Counted from the first letter of the stretch, positions 9,274 to 17,992 are shown. The stretch is DNA of 18,444 nt from Gracilaria caudata (GCA_030374735.1 JASCIV010000493.1:1-18444), one strand, 5' to 3'. Program-made: numbers and translations. Notes: generated by a model from the letters alone, not told the origin.

Positions 9274-10629
9274 CTACCCATGACGAAGAGGTCGCCCCCT
9301 GTCCTCAACATTGTCAACAACAGAGCTGATGCTTCCAGCCCTTGGTCCCATCGACGCGATCGGAGTTCCAGCTTGTTCAATCTGCAAGTTGTTCTTCAAC
9401 AGTGTCATACGCAGCAGCATGGCCTCCGCTTCATCGAACACGTCCCGACCTTTTCGCAACGCACTATCGATCGCTTCGCTACGTGGCCTTGACTTTTTGG
9501 ACAGCAACTCATGGTTTTCCGAGTCGATTCGCGCTTCAATCGCGCCAGATTCTATCAGCGCTAACAACTCCTCTTCAAGCTCTTCAGCAGTCGTATTGAA
9601 AACAGATTCCATGCGTCTCAATAAAACAGACGTGAATGGCGTTGTATACTGCACAATAGCTTTTCGACGAATCATTCGAAAGAGCGTCTCGACGTGATTT
9701 TGAGATCCGAGATACATGTCCAGTAACAGTTCAGGTCTGATCTTTTCCATTGTTTGCAAGCAGCGTGTAAAGCGAGAATTGTGGAAGTCGTGGATAATCT
9801 CGCGCATGTCTGGAACGAGTTCAAGTAAATTGGCAAACGAAGCATTTTTGATTACTTCCTGGATAAGTTGTTCTCTTGATCGCGTAGCCATCGCACAAAG
9901 CCCTCCATACACAGCAACATCCTCGAGAGCAATCATATCGCCGAACTTTTGCGAGAGTTCGGCTATGCTTGCTTCCTTCGGGTCGGTATTTGTTTCAACG
10001 AATCGTTTTACAGCCTGTGCGTACTGACCTCTCACCATGTTGGCCAAGCCGGCGCACGCTCTCATATTGCACATATCGGCAGAGCTCTTTTCAGCATCGG
10101 GTGTGTTCTCAGCCATGATGAAATGGTTCTCAACATGCCCAAAGTCGGAATCCTCGATACTAACCTGAATGACCTTGTAGCACATGTAAATATTATGTTC
10201 AGCGCGAGTACAATAATCGCGAGTCTTGATGTGATCGCCTCTGGCATGCTGCAGTTTTCCTCGCATGTGATAGAAATCTCCCAAGTCACTGTGTATATTC
10301 CTCATGACCTCCTTATTTTGATGTTGGCGATTATCCTCCAAAGTTCGATGTAGCTTTTCCATTTCTTGCGCTGCCCATCGATCATTTTCTTCGATCCAAG
10401 CGGTATCAAGTTCAAACTCTACGCCTATGAGCCCATCTGCTTCCTTGATGAGGTTTTTATACTGAAGAGTGTCACGACCTGTCATTGCCTCAATAATGGC
10501 GATTCGCATCGCATCGGTGCGTAAAGCGGGACATTTCTTCGCAATGAATTGCATGCGATGGATCTTTCCGCGACCTTTGTATCGAGCGGCATAGACGTCC
10601 AGGTCGAAAGTGAGAGCCTCGTCTTGCAT
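9274..10629 (-). CDS. CSN1: COP9 signalosome complex subunit 1 (CSN1/GPS1/FUS6)
   Basis: Subunit 1 of the COP9 signalosome, the eight-subunit complex that removes NEDD8 from cullins and so regulates ubiquitin ligases; CSN1 is one of the scaffold PCI subunits. The frame gives 451 residues. The start is firm: TAA lies directly before the ATG at 10629-10627 in the same frame. Family landmarks are the N-terminal LDVYAARYKGRGKIHRMQFIA (split here as DVYAARYKG, KIHRMQFIAKKCP), an RPN7-type helical region with LGDFY (116-120) and TRDYC (136-140), YGGLCA (241-246), LLELVPDMREII (268-279), and a PCI domain of about 275-385 with RKAIVQYTTPF and the winged-helix ending IESGAIEARIDSEN. The C-terminal tail of about 60 residues is variable and basic. 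The related proteasome subunit RPN7 is less similar, particularly at the N-terminus. Single exon. Confidence 0.95.
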   Translation of the reverse strand: MQDEALTFDLDVYAARYKGRGKIHRMQFIAKKCPALRTDAMRIAIIEAMTGRDTLQYKNLIKEADGLIGVEFELDTAWIEENDRWAAQEMEKLHRTLEDNRQHQNKEVMRNIHSDLGDFYHMRGKLQHARGDHIKTRDYCTRAEHNIYMCYKVIQVSIEDSDFGHVENHFIMAENTPDAEKSSADMCNMRACAGLANMVRGQYAQAVKRFVETNTDPKEASIAELSQKFGDMIALEDVAVYGGLCAMATRSREQLIQEVIKNASFANLLELVPDMREIIHDFHNSRFTRCLQTMEKIRPELLLDMYLGSQNHVETLFRMIRRKAIVQYTTPFTSVLLRRMESVFNTTAEELEEELLALIESGAIEARIDSENHELLSKKSRPRSEAIDSALRKGRDVFDEAEAMLLRMTLLKNNLQIEQAGTPIASMGPRAGSISSVVDNVEDRGRPLRHG

Positions 10630-10939
10630 TTAGCAGATTTTGGTCCTGAACCTGGAGATTCTCTGCTGAAGAGCTGGATATGAAGTGTGAGCGTTCTTAC
10701 GGTTAGCACGAGCAAGACGACTGTCGATTATGAGCCTTAATATTCAAACCGTGAAAGAATAAAGTTATCTTGACACCCCGAAGTGTGTCTCGAATGATCT
10801 ACACAGGCTGTCGCATATCTTAGACCCAACACCCGCTCACACAAATCCACGAAGAATTTGAGAACCGAAGATACTTTCAACCTTTGAGCTTCCCTTCAAG
10901 AAACTTTGGTTAATTTAATTGTGGGTCAGTTAATTGGAG

Positions 10940-10947
10940 TATAAATA
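10940..10947 (+). promoter_or_regulatory. TATA-like box
   Basis: TATAAATA reads on the + strand; its reverse, TATTTATA, is also TATA-like on the - strand. On the - strand it would serve CSN1, placing the start of transcription about 280 bp before its ATG. On the + strand no downstream gene is evident. Sequence match only. Confidence 0.3.
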
Positions 10948-10960
10948 AGGCAGAACCCAG

Positions 10961-10981
10961 ACCTGAGTCAGGTCACCTGAC
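10961..10981. repeat. Overlapping palindromes ACCTGA / TCAGGT / ACCTGA
   Basis: Alternating 6-mers separated by single bases: ACCTGA at 10961-10966, TCAGGT at 10968-10973, ACCTGA at 10975-10980. They form two overlapping odd palindromes (6-bp and 7-bp arms, centres 10967 and 10974). The block lies 14 bp to the right of the TATA-like box and could bind a dimeric protein. Confidence 0.55.
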
Positions 10982-11020
10982 CCTGAATCCCGCACCGCCC
11001 GTTTTATCGCTTGTAGTAGA

Positions 11021-11100
11021 TACGAAGGTACGAAGGTAGAACGCTACCAAAGGTAGCGTTCCTTGCGCACAATTTCCCTTCGTACAATTTACCTTCGTAC
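11021..11100. repeat. Nested 80-bp inverted repeat (cruciform-like)
   Basis: The core hairpin has perfect 10-bp arms, GAACGCTACC at 11039-11048 and GGTAGCGTTC at 11052-11061, around AAA. The outer arms are TACGAAGGTA at 11021-11030 and its reverse complement TACCTTCGTA at 11090-11099. The right side holds a 15-bp unit repeated twice in tandem (11070-11084 and 11085-11099, one mismatch), each copy with CCTTCGTA or a near match. No coding capacity or terminal duplications that I can defend, so it may be a small mobile-element relic or a structured RNA. Confidence 0.65.
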
Positions 11101-11513
11101 CCGCCAGGCAAGAAAATCTAGATGATCTGCCGACTGGCGGTAACATGACCCCCTGCTGCAGCACCCATCCGAGCCACGACAACGACGCCTGTATGGGCAC
11201 CACTTGTACTGGCGTGGAAATTACGTCTTCGGAGCTCCACTCCATTTAGAGAGAATTGAGTGATTGTTGACACGCTCGTATGTGTCTGCTGCTTTGCCTC
11301 TCTAGCTAGACGAATGCCCATCAGTAGCCATTAGGCCAGACCACATGCGCATAGACCTTCGCAGCCTCATTAAACACAGAGACACCGCTCACTTGTCGTT
11401 CGTTGTTTCATACACAGCTTCTACCCGCAACCTCTCGTTCCCGCCTCTAAAGGTTCAAAGGTACAATGCTCAGGACTCTACACTGGAACGACACAGGAAC
11501 CGTAGCTGTCTAT

Positions 11514-13112
11514 CTAAAACTGCGGGCATGCCACGGCCAAATTCCACGCCGTCCCCGAAAGCGGTGCGGAAACAGTCACTGTCACCACCGTCGACTGGCC
11601 ACTGAAAGAGACTGCAACAGTAGCGCTTCCGGACACGGAACCAGTGTCAAGCAACACATTCCCTTCGTACCGAACCGTCACTTGGTCAGGGATGCCGAAA
11701 TGGTCATACGACACCTCAAACGTACCCGAGGCCACCATCAAGTCCACATTCAACGTCGTCGTTCCTTGCCCCCCGGACCGTTGTGTCGTGGGACACATCA
11801 AAGCACACGCAGGAGACTGTTCGTGTGCCTCCAATTCTCTTTGACGGGCATCGTAAGCTGGCCTCCCGAAAAGGCGAACTCCGTTGTAGTACACCACTGC
11901 CGCCTCTGGACATGTTGGTCGAATCAGTCCCAATGGAATGTTGATCACGAAAAAGATGCTGTCTGTACATGACTCCAACATATCGATGAAGAAATTGGCA
12001 TCGCATATTGCCTGAGAGAACTTGGACGAGTAGCAATGGTCGTGGTTGCAACATGGCTCTCCAAAGTCAAACGAAAGAGGAATCGAGTCTGGAACAAGTG
12101 AGCAACCATTATCACAACTCGATCCGCAGGCAAAGCAGTCGGAACCAATCCCATTCTGTCCCACCGTACAATCTGTGAATATGCATCTCCCTTCCGAATC
12201 CACTTCTAACCAATCATTCCTGACCACATTGCATGTGTCCGGGAATCTTCTTCTTCTTCTTTATTTTGGACAACAGCCTTCAATTACTAGGCTGAAGTAA
12301 ATCTTTCCTTACAGAAAGGTTTCTCTCTTTAGGAATGCTAACAACTTATGCGGATACTGTCGAATCAAATCTTGGAGGCTTAAATTTTGTCGCTCTGCAG
12401 CAGGCGGAAGCTCTTCCCGACGGGAGACGTTCGTCAGAGGGAATGATTGCCGTACTTGCACTACTGGCGACAGCGATAAATCCGACGTGCGCACAGCTAT
12501 GTCCATATCATCACATCCAAAGATTGATTCCACCGCAGTGGTAGCAAACGGAGCCAAGTCTGCCTCATCTTCTACGAAAGGCGATAAATCAAATATCTCC
12601 GGGACCAGGGCCATTTCCGTGGATAGCAGAAAACAACTACTACCCGCAGCGCATTGAACGCCATTCGCCTCCGAAACAGTATCCACTGCCGTGATTTTGC
12701 GAGCCAACGAACCACATGCTTGGCAGAGCTCAGCGGCAGAACGTGGTAATACCACCAGGAAGGAGTCCACACCGGGTGCCGATATTGAACCGCTGCTCTG
12801 GAGGAGCACTGAGTCTGCAGTACATGAGAGCACTTGGGCACTTGGATCCGAGCTGTCTGTTATGACGAGAGCTTGTTGGGCACTGCAATCACACAGCAGA
12901 CCCTCCTTGCCAGAAGCATTCGTGCACGATTTCACAACACTGAAAGAAGGGCATCGCTCTTCAATGCGCTTCATGACTCCGGCTCCGATGCGACACGGCT
13001 GATTGCAAACCGTATCATCTACGGTACTTTGACGACTGGATGAGGACTAATCCAGTGTTATGCTCGCTGCGATACCGGAGCACGTCAGTAGTAGGAAGAT
13101 CACACGATACAT
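11514..13112 (-). CDS. Secreted phospholipase A2-like protein, frame interrupted by TAG
   Basis: Read on the minus strand, an ATG at 13112 opens a classic signal peptide (MYRVIFLLLTCSGIAAS). A TAG at 13047-13049 follows, and the same frame then continues as a cysteine-containing region (SSSSRQSTVDDTVCNQPC and beyond) to a donor at 12312. After a probable 93-bp intron the frame resumes at 12219 and ends at 11514. The second exon holds the secretory PLA2 signature: CCNHDHCY (active-site His-Asp pair), followed by CDANFFIDMLESC, with the calcium-loop-like cysteines just before it. Known sPLA2 enzymes cleave the sn-2 acyl chain of phospholipids outside the cell. A Val/Thr/Ser-rich, probably beta-strand domain ends the protein (about the last 80 residues; IPDQVTVRYEGNVLLDTGS). 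The region before the PLA2 domain is unrecognised. Either a second small intron removes the TAG or the gene is damaged. Confidence 0.6.
12220..12312 (-). other. Predicted 93-bp intron of the PLA2-like gene
   Basis: On the minus strand the donor is CT/GTAAGG at 12312 and the acceptor GGTCAG/G ends at 12220, phase 2. Without splicing, the upstream frame stops at the TAA inside the donor (12309-12311). The 3' part is purine-rich (a GAA/TTC run at about 12246-12262), so the polypyrimidine tract is poor and other AAG acceptors in the run would keep the same frame. Confidence 0.5.
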
Positions 13113-13549
13113 GTTCGTCGTGAAGGTAAACCGTCCGTTGACTTGAAAGCAACTTCGCAGCTCGGCGATTGTTCTAATGTCATGTCCTGAATGTTGTCAC
13201 CGTAGCCTTTGTAGCAAAGCTCAGTCCCGTTTTAACCTATCGAAATGCATGCGAGTGCCTGCTCCTAAAGAAAAGGTTGAGCAAAACAACAAAACGTCGC
13301 TAACGCGTTGACATAATGTACTTTCATAGCAAAAGGCATACTGCACTCTGTATTCGATTTTGCTTTGCCCCTCAACTACGGCAAGAGTTTTGGATGTGGA
13401 AATGATGCAAACGCCGAGGAAGAAGAAGAAGACGAAAAAAGTAACAACTTGTTGGAATTAAATTCGCAACGAATTCAGGGGTCGGACAAATCCGATTGTT
13501 CACGATTGCAGTTCTTACAATCAATCGGTGTGTCATTTTCAGATGCATT

Positions 13550-13622
13550 CGAGATTGCAATACCCTCGTGGTGTTCGCAATCTCAACCGCACTCGCAAAA
13601 TGCTTTTGCAATTGCAATCTCG
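13550..13622. repeat. Inverted repeat with GATTGCAAT arms
   Basis: CGAGATTGCAAT at 13550-13561 and its exact reverse complement ATTGCAATCTCG at 13611-13622 flank 49 bp. An inner GCAAAA/TTTTGC pair sits at 13595-13609. The arms contain nine of the ten bases of the GATTGCAATC word seen again near 18.1 kb. Confidence 0.6.
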
Positions 13623-13731
13623 GGAACGATCTTAAGAGGCTCAGCGGTCTGTGCTTTCTAGGTTTTACTGCTGTAAAACTAACATGTCGTACAACGTTTT
13701 GTGACTTCTCCGGTCTCTCTAAACGTTCTTT

Positions 13732-13914
13732 TTAAATCACCATCTCGTGTCTAGAAATATGGTCCAAAATGTTCTTAACCCCTTCTCTTACCAGTTCGGA
13801 TTGCGTTTTAGCGTGTATCGCGATTGCAAGAACTTTTACAATGAGAATAGCGATGGCGCCTGCAAGGATTCTGGCAATTTGCCTCGCGATTGGAATTTTG
13901 TTCTTTGATGCCAT
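13732..13914 (-). CDS. Possible small membrane protein, 60 residues
   Basis: An ATG at 13914-13912 opens a 60-codon frame ending in TAA. It has a hydrophobic, alanine/isoleucine-rich segment (ILAGAIAILIVKVLAIAI, about residues 15-32), a basic N-terminus and a charged C-terminal helix. The hydrophobic run comes partly from GCGATTGCAA-type words, which encode Ala-Ile repeats, so this may be only a by-product of repeat sequence. No homologue recognised. Confidence 0.2.
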   Translation of the reverse strand: MASKNKIPIARQIARILAGAIAILIVKVLAIAIHAKTQSELVREGVKNILDHISRHEMVI

Positions 13915-14012
13915 CAGTAATTGGGAGGTGTAATCGCAATCGATTGTGCAATAAATCAATTCCGTCCTGCCCCTGGTTCGAAAGCATAGAGATATCGACA
14001 GAGTATGTATTA

Positions 14013-14048
14013 TTGCTCGGGATTATTTACAAGAGTAATCCCGAGCAA
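14013..14048. repeat. Perfect 13-bp hairpin
   Basis: TTGCTCGGGATTA at 14013-14025 pairs with TAATCCCGAGCAA at 14036-14048 around a 10-nt loop. There is no gene next to it, so a 3'-end role is not supported. Confidence 0.7.
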
Positions 14049-14120
14049 ACAAATGAACGCAACAAACCGGCCTAGACATCATCATGATGTATCATGTTTA
14101 CATCAGGCACATCTGGGAGA

Positions 14121-14219
14121 TCATGGTGATCTCCGAGATGTACATTATGAAAAGTAGAGACGATGAGAATCATCTCCTCCTTTCATGATGATCTCCGAGA
14201 TGTACCTTATGCAAAGTAC
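14121..14219 (+). repeat. Two direct copies of a 37-bp unit, 62 bp apart
   Basis: The copies lie at 14121-14157 and 14183-14219 and match at 33 of 37 positions; both contain GATCTCCGAGATGTAC. The first copy also overlaps a small hairpin, GGAGATCA (14116-14123) and TGATCTCC (14127-14134). Confidence 0.7.
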
Positions 14220-14327
14220 CTTTGTAGACGTAGCTTGTCAGCAGAATATAAATGAGGAACGGAGCCTCACACTGAAGATAAGGTTAAGTAGAAGTGTCAC
14301 AAGAAGCAGTGCTACAGTACAGGTTAC

Positions 14328-14427
14328 ATACCAAGGTATATCATCAAGAGTATACCATACTCGCGTACAGGTATCATACTCGTACGCGAGTATACTCTTT
14401 TAATCTCAATCATTGAGATTAAAAGAG
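14328..14427. repeat. Array of consecutive hairpins ending in a 33-bp palindrome
   Basis: Successive inverted repeats touch or nearly touch: ATACC/GGTAT (14328-14339), GGTATA/TATACC (14335-14356), ATACTCGCGTAC/GTACGCGAGTAT (arms 14357-14368 and 14382-14393), and a perfect palindrome with 16-bp arms around a single C (CTCTTTTAATCTCAAT at 14395-14410, its reverse complement at 14412-14427). Confidence 0.75.
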
Positions 14428-15328
14428 CATATGGTCACAGTCATGATGACGGAATTGACTACAGTAACTTTTGCAGAACCATCAATCCAACCTTAATTGC
14501 TGGTAGCCCTTCATCCCTATCCAGCACAAAATCAAAACTGAACTTTACATCATCGCTGTGATGCGTATCAGGCTATGTCGATCATGAGTTCTGGGCCCAA
14601 CGCGATGGTCGCGTCAACGTCAATGAGGGGCATGCCCGTGGTCCACGGGTACTACAAGTGTCGAGATCTGTCGCACTTAGCCTTTGGTACCGCTACGAAA
14701 TAGAGAACCAACCGACGTAACCGCTGTCTCGGCCTTTGGAGATGTTGGTATCCCAGCCGGCACGAACGGTGCATAGAGGCGGCCCGCGGGAGGGCTCCAT
14801 GCGCAGATGGACCTGAGGCCCCGAGAAAGGCTGCGTCGCATTCAGTCGGGAATTACTGCATTAAAGACGATTTTGCTTGATAGATTAAGATGTAGAGGAT
14901 AGTTGCCACCAGTCTATGGGATAGGCCAGCGTTGCAAGTTATGTTCTACTGCGCAGACAGGGGTATGTGCGTCAACGACGACATTCTTCTACTATCCCCA
15001 TTTTCTCCACGGTGCATCAATCTCATCTTTGCTCGTCGTTGTACACCGCACATGATCCAGGAAAACGCCTAGAACGTTCCATATTGACAAGAAATTCAAC
15101 AGATGGGGCACTGAGATGAATCCTAAACATTCATACAAGTGAATTTGAACCATTCGGTGCCGTCTTGATTAGATCTAGTCTTGGTCGTCTGGGAGATAAA
15201 AGCAAAACAGATTTTCATGCAGCCAAGTATCACATTATCAGATAGGTACTAGGCAGAGAAGAATACGCAGTGAGTCACCCCAGGCGATAGCATTCGTGTA
15301 TAGCACGCTGGAAGGTATCTCAATCGCT

Positions 15329-15345
15329 TCTCTCTCTCTCTCTCT
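15329..15345 (+). repeat. TC dinucleotide microsatellite
   Basis: About eight TC units are followed by a short T run. A simple-sequence repeat with no other meaning visible. Confidence 0.85.
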
Positions 15346-16903
15346 TTTTTACGGGTGCAATAGTTCAATTACAACTTACCGCAGAGCGTTCAAAGAAATG
15401 TTTCCTCACCAAGAATCCCAACACACTCGGGCCATTAATCGCTTCGTGTAACAATATGAGTCAGCATCTACGAGGATAAGTCAAGTATCAAGAACTGGCC
15501 AAATCCACCCGGACAAAAATTCTTCGTGGCTGGTTACAAACTGTTCACTGGGCAGACTGAGCCGGGAGGTTAAACTTCTAACCGTACACTTCTTCCACTC
15601 ATACCCTCATTGTAAAATTACCTTTAGCATTTTATCCAACTCGTAACTTCTTTAGCAAACGAGGTTCTGCTTCCAATTTTCATCTTTAGACTTAATATGC
15701 ACTGGCCTTCGTCTCAAGCAGAATATTTACTGGTACTAGCATCCATCTCTTTACGCCCATCCCTGTCGGGGTGCTTCACTGCACATGCACAGTCGACGTG
15801 GGGTCCTAATAACTGGATCTTGGCGCCCATTCTCGAGGCGCCTACACAAATACTCGTCAAAACAAACGTCTTTACTCGCCAAAGACGCTCGCAAAATTGG
15901 GGCTCGTGAATCACATGCACGACCTGTGTGCTCTGCTGTAGACGGGAGTGCTTCGATTTCTCCTGAAGATTACGAATTTCAACCAAGTCCGCATCAATGA
16001 CTAGTCCTGTCTAGAACAATATTTCGCGGCTCCAGTTGGGGCCACAATGCGCCTTGAGATAATCTCTTAAGTTACAGAAAAACATCTACTTGTCACACAT
16101 CCACAACGAACTGTTGCGGGCACCGGTTCAAAGACTAGAACAATACCGTCAGGCACCGTCCTTGCAATCGGGGAATCTCACACTTCAGAGTTAAAACGTT
16201 CACTTTTTTACGCTCGAACAGATTGAAGACGAAAAGGTCATTATATAATCAGTTGGAATCATGAAACATGCTGTTACAAGGGTAATACAGATTGCTGGTG
16301 GCATTACACGTGAGCGCTTGGGACGACGCCACATATGCAGCGCATATGTGCGATGAAAAATTGCGGCATCTTGAGCGGTTGTCGCGGTGCGCAGTGTCTA
16401 CCCTTCGTATACTCACTCCATCAGCCAACTCGCCCACCACTTTCGAGACGCAAGTACGAGAATGCACAACTCGCGACATTCCATTCCTTCTTTGCTCTGC
16501 AAAGCTACATGCTACTACCGGTGATTGAAAGCAATCGCAAAACCTTACCAAACACTCGCAAACAGACGATCTCTGTTTGATTCCTGTCCGGCCTCCTTTC
16601 GGAACTGGGGTAGTCTACGTGAGGTAATACAGGAGCTAATAAATAATCATTGAGTACACCCACCATCTTGTCCGTACAAATTACGGCAAAACAAGTGGGG
16701 CAGGTGGAAAACGGTTTGGATGAGCGGCATTTAACGCCGCGCATGAATTGCAAGGGGGCAAGAGCACAACTTGTGCTAAGACGGTCGCATTTCGCTCACC
16801 ATCTGAGTTCAACAGTTAATTCGTGCCGCACCCTTGCAGCTGCAATACAATTACAACGCCAACAACGTTCTCAGACGCTGAAGCATGCACAAGATATAAC
16901 GAA

Positions 16904-17017
16904 ATGTGCAACCCATTCATTGGTGTGAACTTAAGCATCATCGGCGCAGTGGCGTTTGGAACAGTGACCGTTTTTATCACGATGATTATCGAGACGGCTG
17001 CTGTTCAAGAAGTCTGA
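16904..17017 (+). CDS. Possible small transmembrane peptide, 37 residues
   Basis: ATG at 16904, TGA at 17015-17017. The translation starts MCNPFIGVNLS and continues through a hydrophobic segment (IIGAVAFGTVTVFITMII) to a short ETAAVQEV tail, as in a single-pass membrane anchor. The frame is open further left without an ATG and adds a cysteine- and threonine-rich stretch (PCSCNTITTPTTFSDAEAC), so it might instead be the last exon of a larger membrane protein whose other exons are not visible. Confidence 0.25.
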   Translation: MCNPFIGVNLSIIGAVAFGTVTVFITMIIETAAVQEV

Positions 17018-17296
17018 TCATTGCGTCTGTGTGCGTAATCTCTTCCCATGCGTCGGGTAGCCATCCGTCATCAACCAGTGGAGGTGACCTGAGTCCCTAA
17101 CAAGGATGTCTACTTGTACTCTCTCAGAAGCAATGGCCTCGTTAACCGCAACACGTGGTTTGATGCCCTTTTTTTGGACGGTTGCCCTCCGTTACTTGAA
17201 CAGAACTTTCATTCCCACTTGAACAAACCCATCTTCATCAATAACCTTTTCAGCCCGGCCGTGATTCTGGAGCATTTCGTCCACTTCGACATCATT

Positions 17297-17992
17297 TCAC
17301 TCATTCCTTGTCCGAGTGAAAGATAAGTCTTCTCGAGAGGAAGGCGAGTCACCGCCAGACGCCTTGAATAGTGCCCGCAACATCAGCTTTGCAGGTCTAA
17401 TCTTCAAAAGCTTCTTAGACCCCGTGGCATTCCGAAATCTCTCGCGGAGCTCTGGTGGCTCTCGTTGGCGTGTAGAGGACGGATACATTTTAAGCAGCTC
17501 TCGAAACGATATAATGAATTCATCCACGTCAAGTAAACAGGTGGCGTGATCCATTTGTTCCATGACAACATCTTCAACAGCACCCCCGTTAACTGTTACA
17601 TCGGCGCCCTGGTGATCGAGATGCCGCTGTAGCATGTGGTGCAGCTCCGATATTGCATCCTCAGTGATGACAGTCTGTTCGCCTGAGTGAGACCTAGATG
17701 CCAGAAATGTGAACCTTTGGCGCAACTCGGCTTCTATCTCGTCGTCTATGGACTCCTCAAAGTCGTCAAAATCCTTCAGATCTTCGACCACAACAGTAAG
17801 TCCCTGTTGTAGGTTTGGAAGCGTTTTGAAGTCAGTCTGTTCAACAACGGCCTCGACGCGTTTTCGGACGACGGGATCGAGGTGGCTCATGTACTTGTCG
17901 CTCATGAGGACGGAAACGGTCTGAAAATTGCTAATGTCTACGGCCAAAATCTCGTTGACTGCAGTAGCGGGGCCTGAGCAGGCGTGCTCCAT
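17297..17992 (-). CDS. Hypothetical acidic protein, possible degenerate EF-hand pair
   Basis: I do not recognise this protein. The first in-frame ATG is at 17992-17990 and gives 231 residues; the frame continues to 18064 without an earlier ATG. The middle is acidic (VVVEDLKDFDDFEESIDDEIEAEL), the C-terminal third is basic and Ser/Arg-rich (SSREDLSFTRTRNE at the end). Two helix-loop-helix-like stretches, around QRFTFLASRSHSGEQTVIT and EQMDHATCLLDVDEFIISF, recall EF-hands, but most calcium ligands are missing, so this is a weak guess. No signal peptide or membrane segment. The promoter side holds the GATTGCAATC palindrome block 65-170 bp upstream. A missing 5' exon cannot be excluded. Confidence 0.5.
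   Translation of the reverse strand: MEHACSGPATAVNEILAVDISNFQTVSVLMSDKYMSHLDPVVRKRVEAVVEQTDFKTLPNLQQGLTVVVEDLKDFDDFEESIDDEIEAELRQRFTFLASRSHSGEQTVITEDAISELHHMLQRHLDHQGADVTVNGGAVEDVVMEQMDHATCLLDVDEFIISFRELLKMYPSSTRQREPPELRERFRNATGSKKLLKIRPAKLMLRALFKASGGDSPSSREDLSFTRTRNE

Larger units (their letters stand above)
10630..11513. other. Intergenic region upstream of CSN1 with TATA-like box and palindromes
   Basis: 884 bp without a convincing gene. It holds a TATA-like box, an alternating palindrome block and a nested inverted repeat, listed separately. Several frames of 67-90 codons cross it (for example 10973-11245 and 11118-11321, both on the minus strand with ATG starts). They resemble nothing I know and overlap each other and the repeats, so I do not call them. 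Confidence 0.5.
13113..17296. other. 4.2-kb region without a convincing gene
   Basis: All frames here are short, many lack an ATG, and none resembles a known family. The left part (13490-13960) is rich in GATTGCAA-type words, 14010-14430 is crowded with hairpins and a direct repeat, and 14435-15320 shows nothing I can name apart from two small palindromes (14600-14614 and 14635-14649). A TC microsatellite lies at 15329-15345. From 15350 to 16820 I see only short frames. A possible small membrane-protein frame lies at 16904-17017, and 17018-17296 looks empty. No tRNA or rRNA was recognised. Confidence 0.5.

Noticed and set aside
10973..11321. Two overlapping minus-strand frames with ATG starts (90 and 67 codons)
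   Set aside because: They overlap each other and cover the nested inverted repeat, whose tandem units give repeated peptides; no family match.
13365..13661. 98-codon + strand frame with an acidic Glu run
   Set aside because: No ATG start is available, and the later part is only translation of GATTGCAA-type repeats.
13759..13908. 49-codon + strand ATG frame opposite the possible small membrane protein
   Set aside because: Short, no similarity or signal that I can defend, and it lies within repeat-word sequence.
14013..14048. Hairpin as an intrinsic bacterial-type terminator
   Set aside because: No T run follows, no gene lies before it, and the window is eukaryotic.
13960..14060. GGTTCGAA-like word and nearby 13-bp hairpin as a possible tRNA
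   Set aside because: No cloverleaf could be built around it; the stem is a simple perfect hairpin.
14632..14703. 23-codon peptide with a zinc-knuckle-like look (YYKCRDLSHLAF)
   Set aside because: It has only one cysteine, no CCHC pattern and no neighbouring retroelement frames; a retrotransposon relic cannot be supported.
4413..14716. Similarity between 4413-4440 and 14692-14716 (both with TAGAGAACCAA)
   Set aside because: Only about 25 bp with gaps; flanks do not align convincingly, so a shared repeat is not shown.
15697..16000. Overlapping frames of 70-90 codons on both strands
   Set aside because: Some lack an ATG, none resembles a known protein, and no splice or promoter signals support them.
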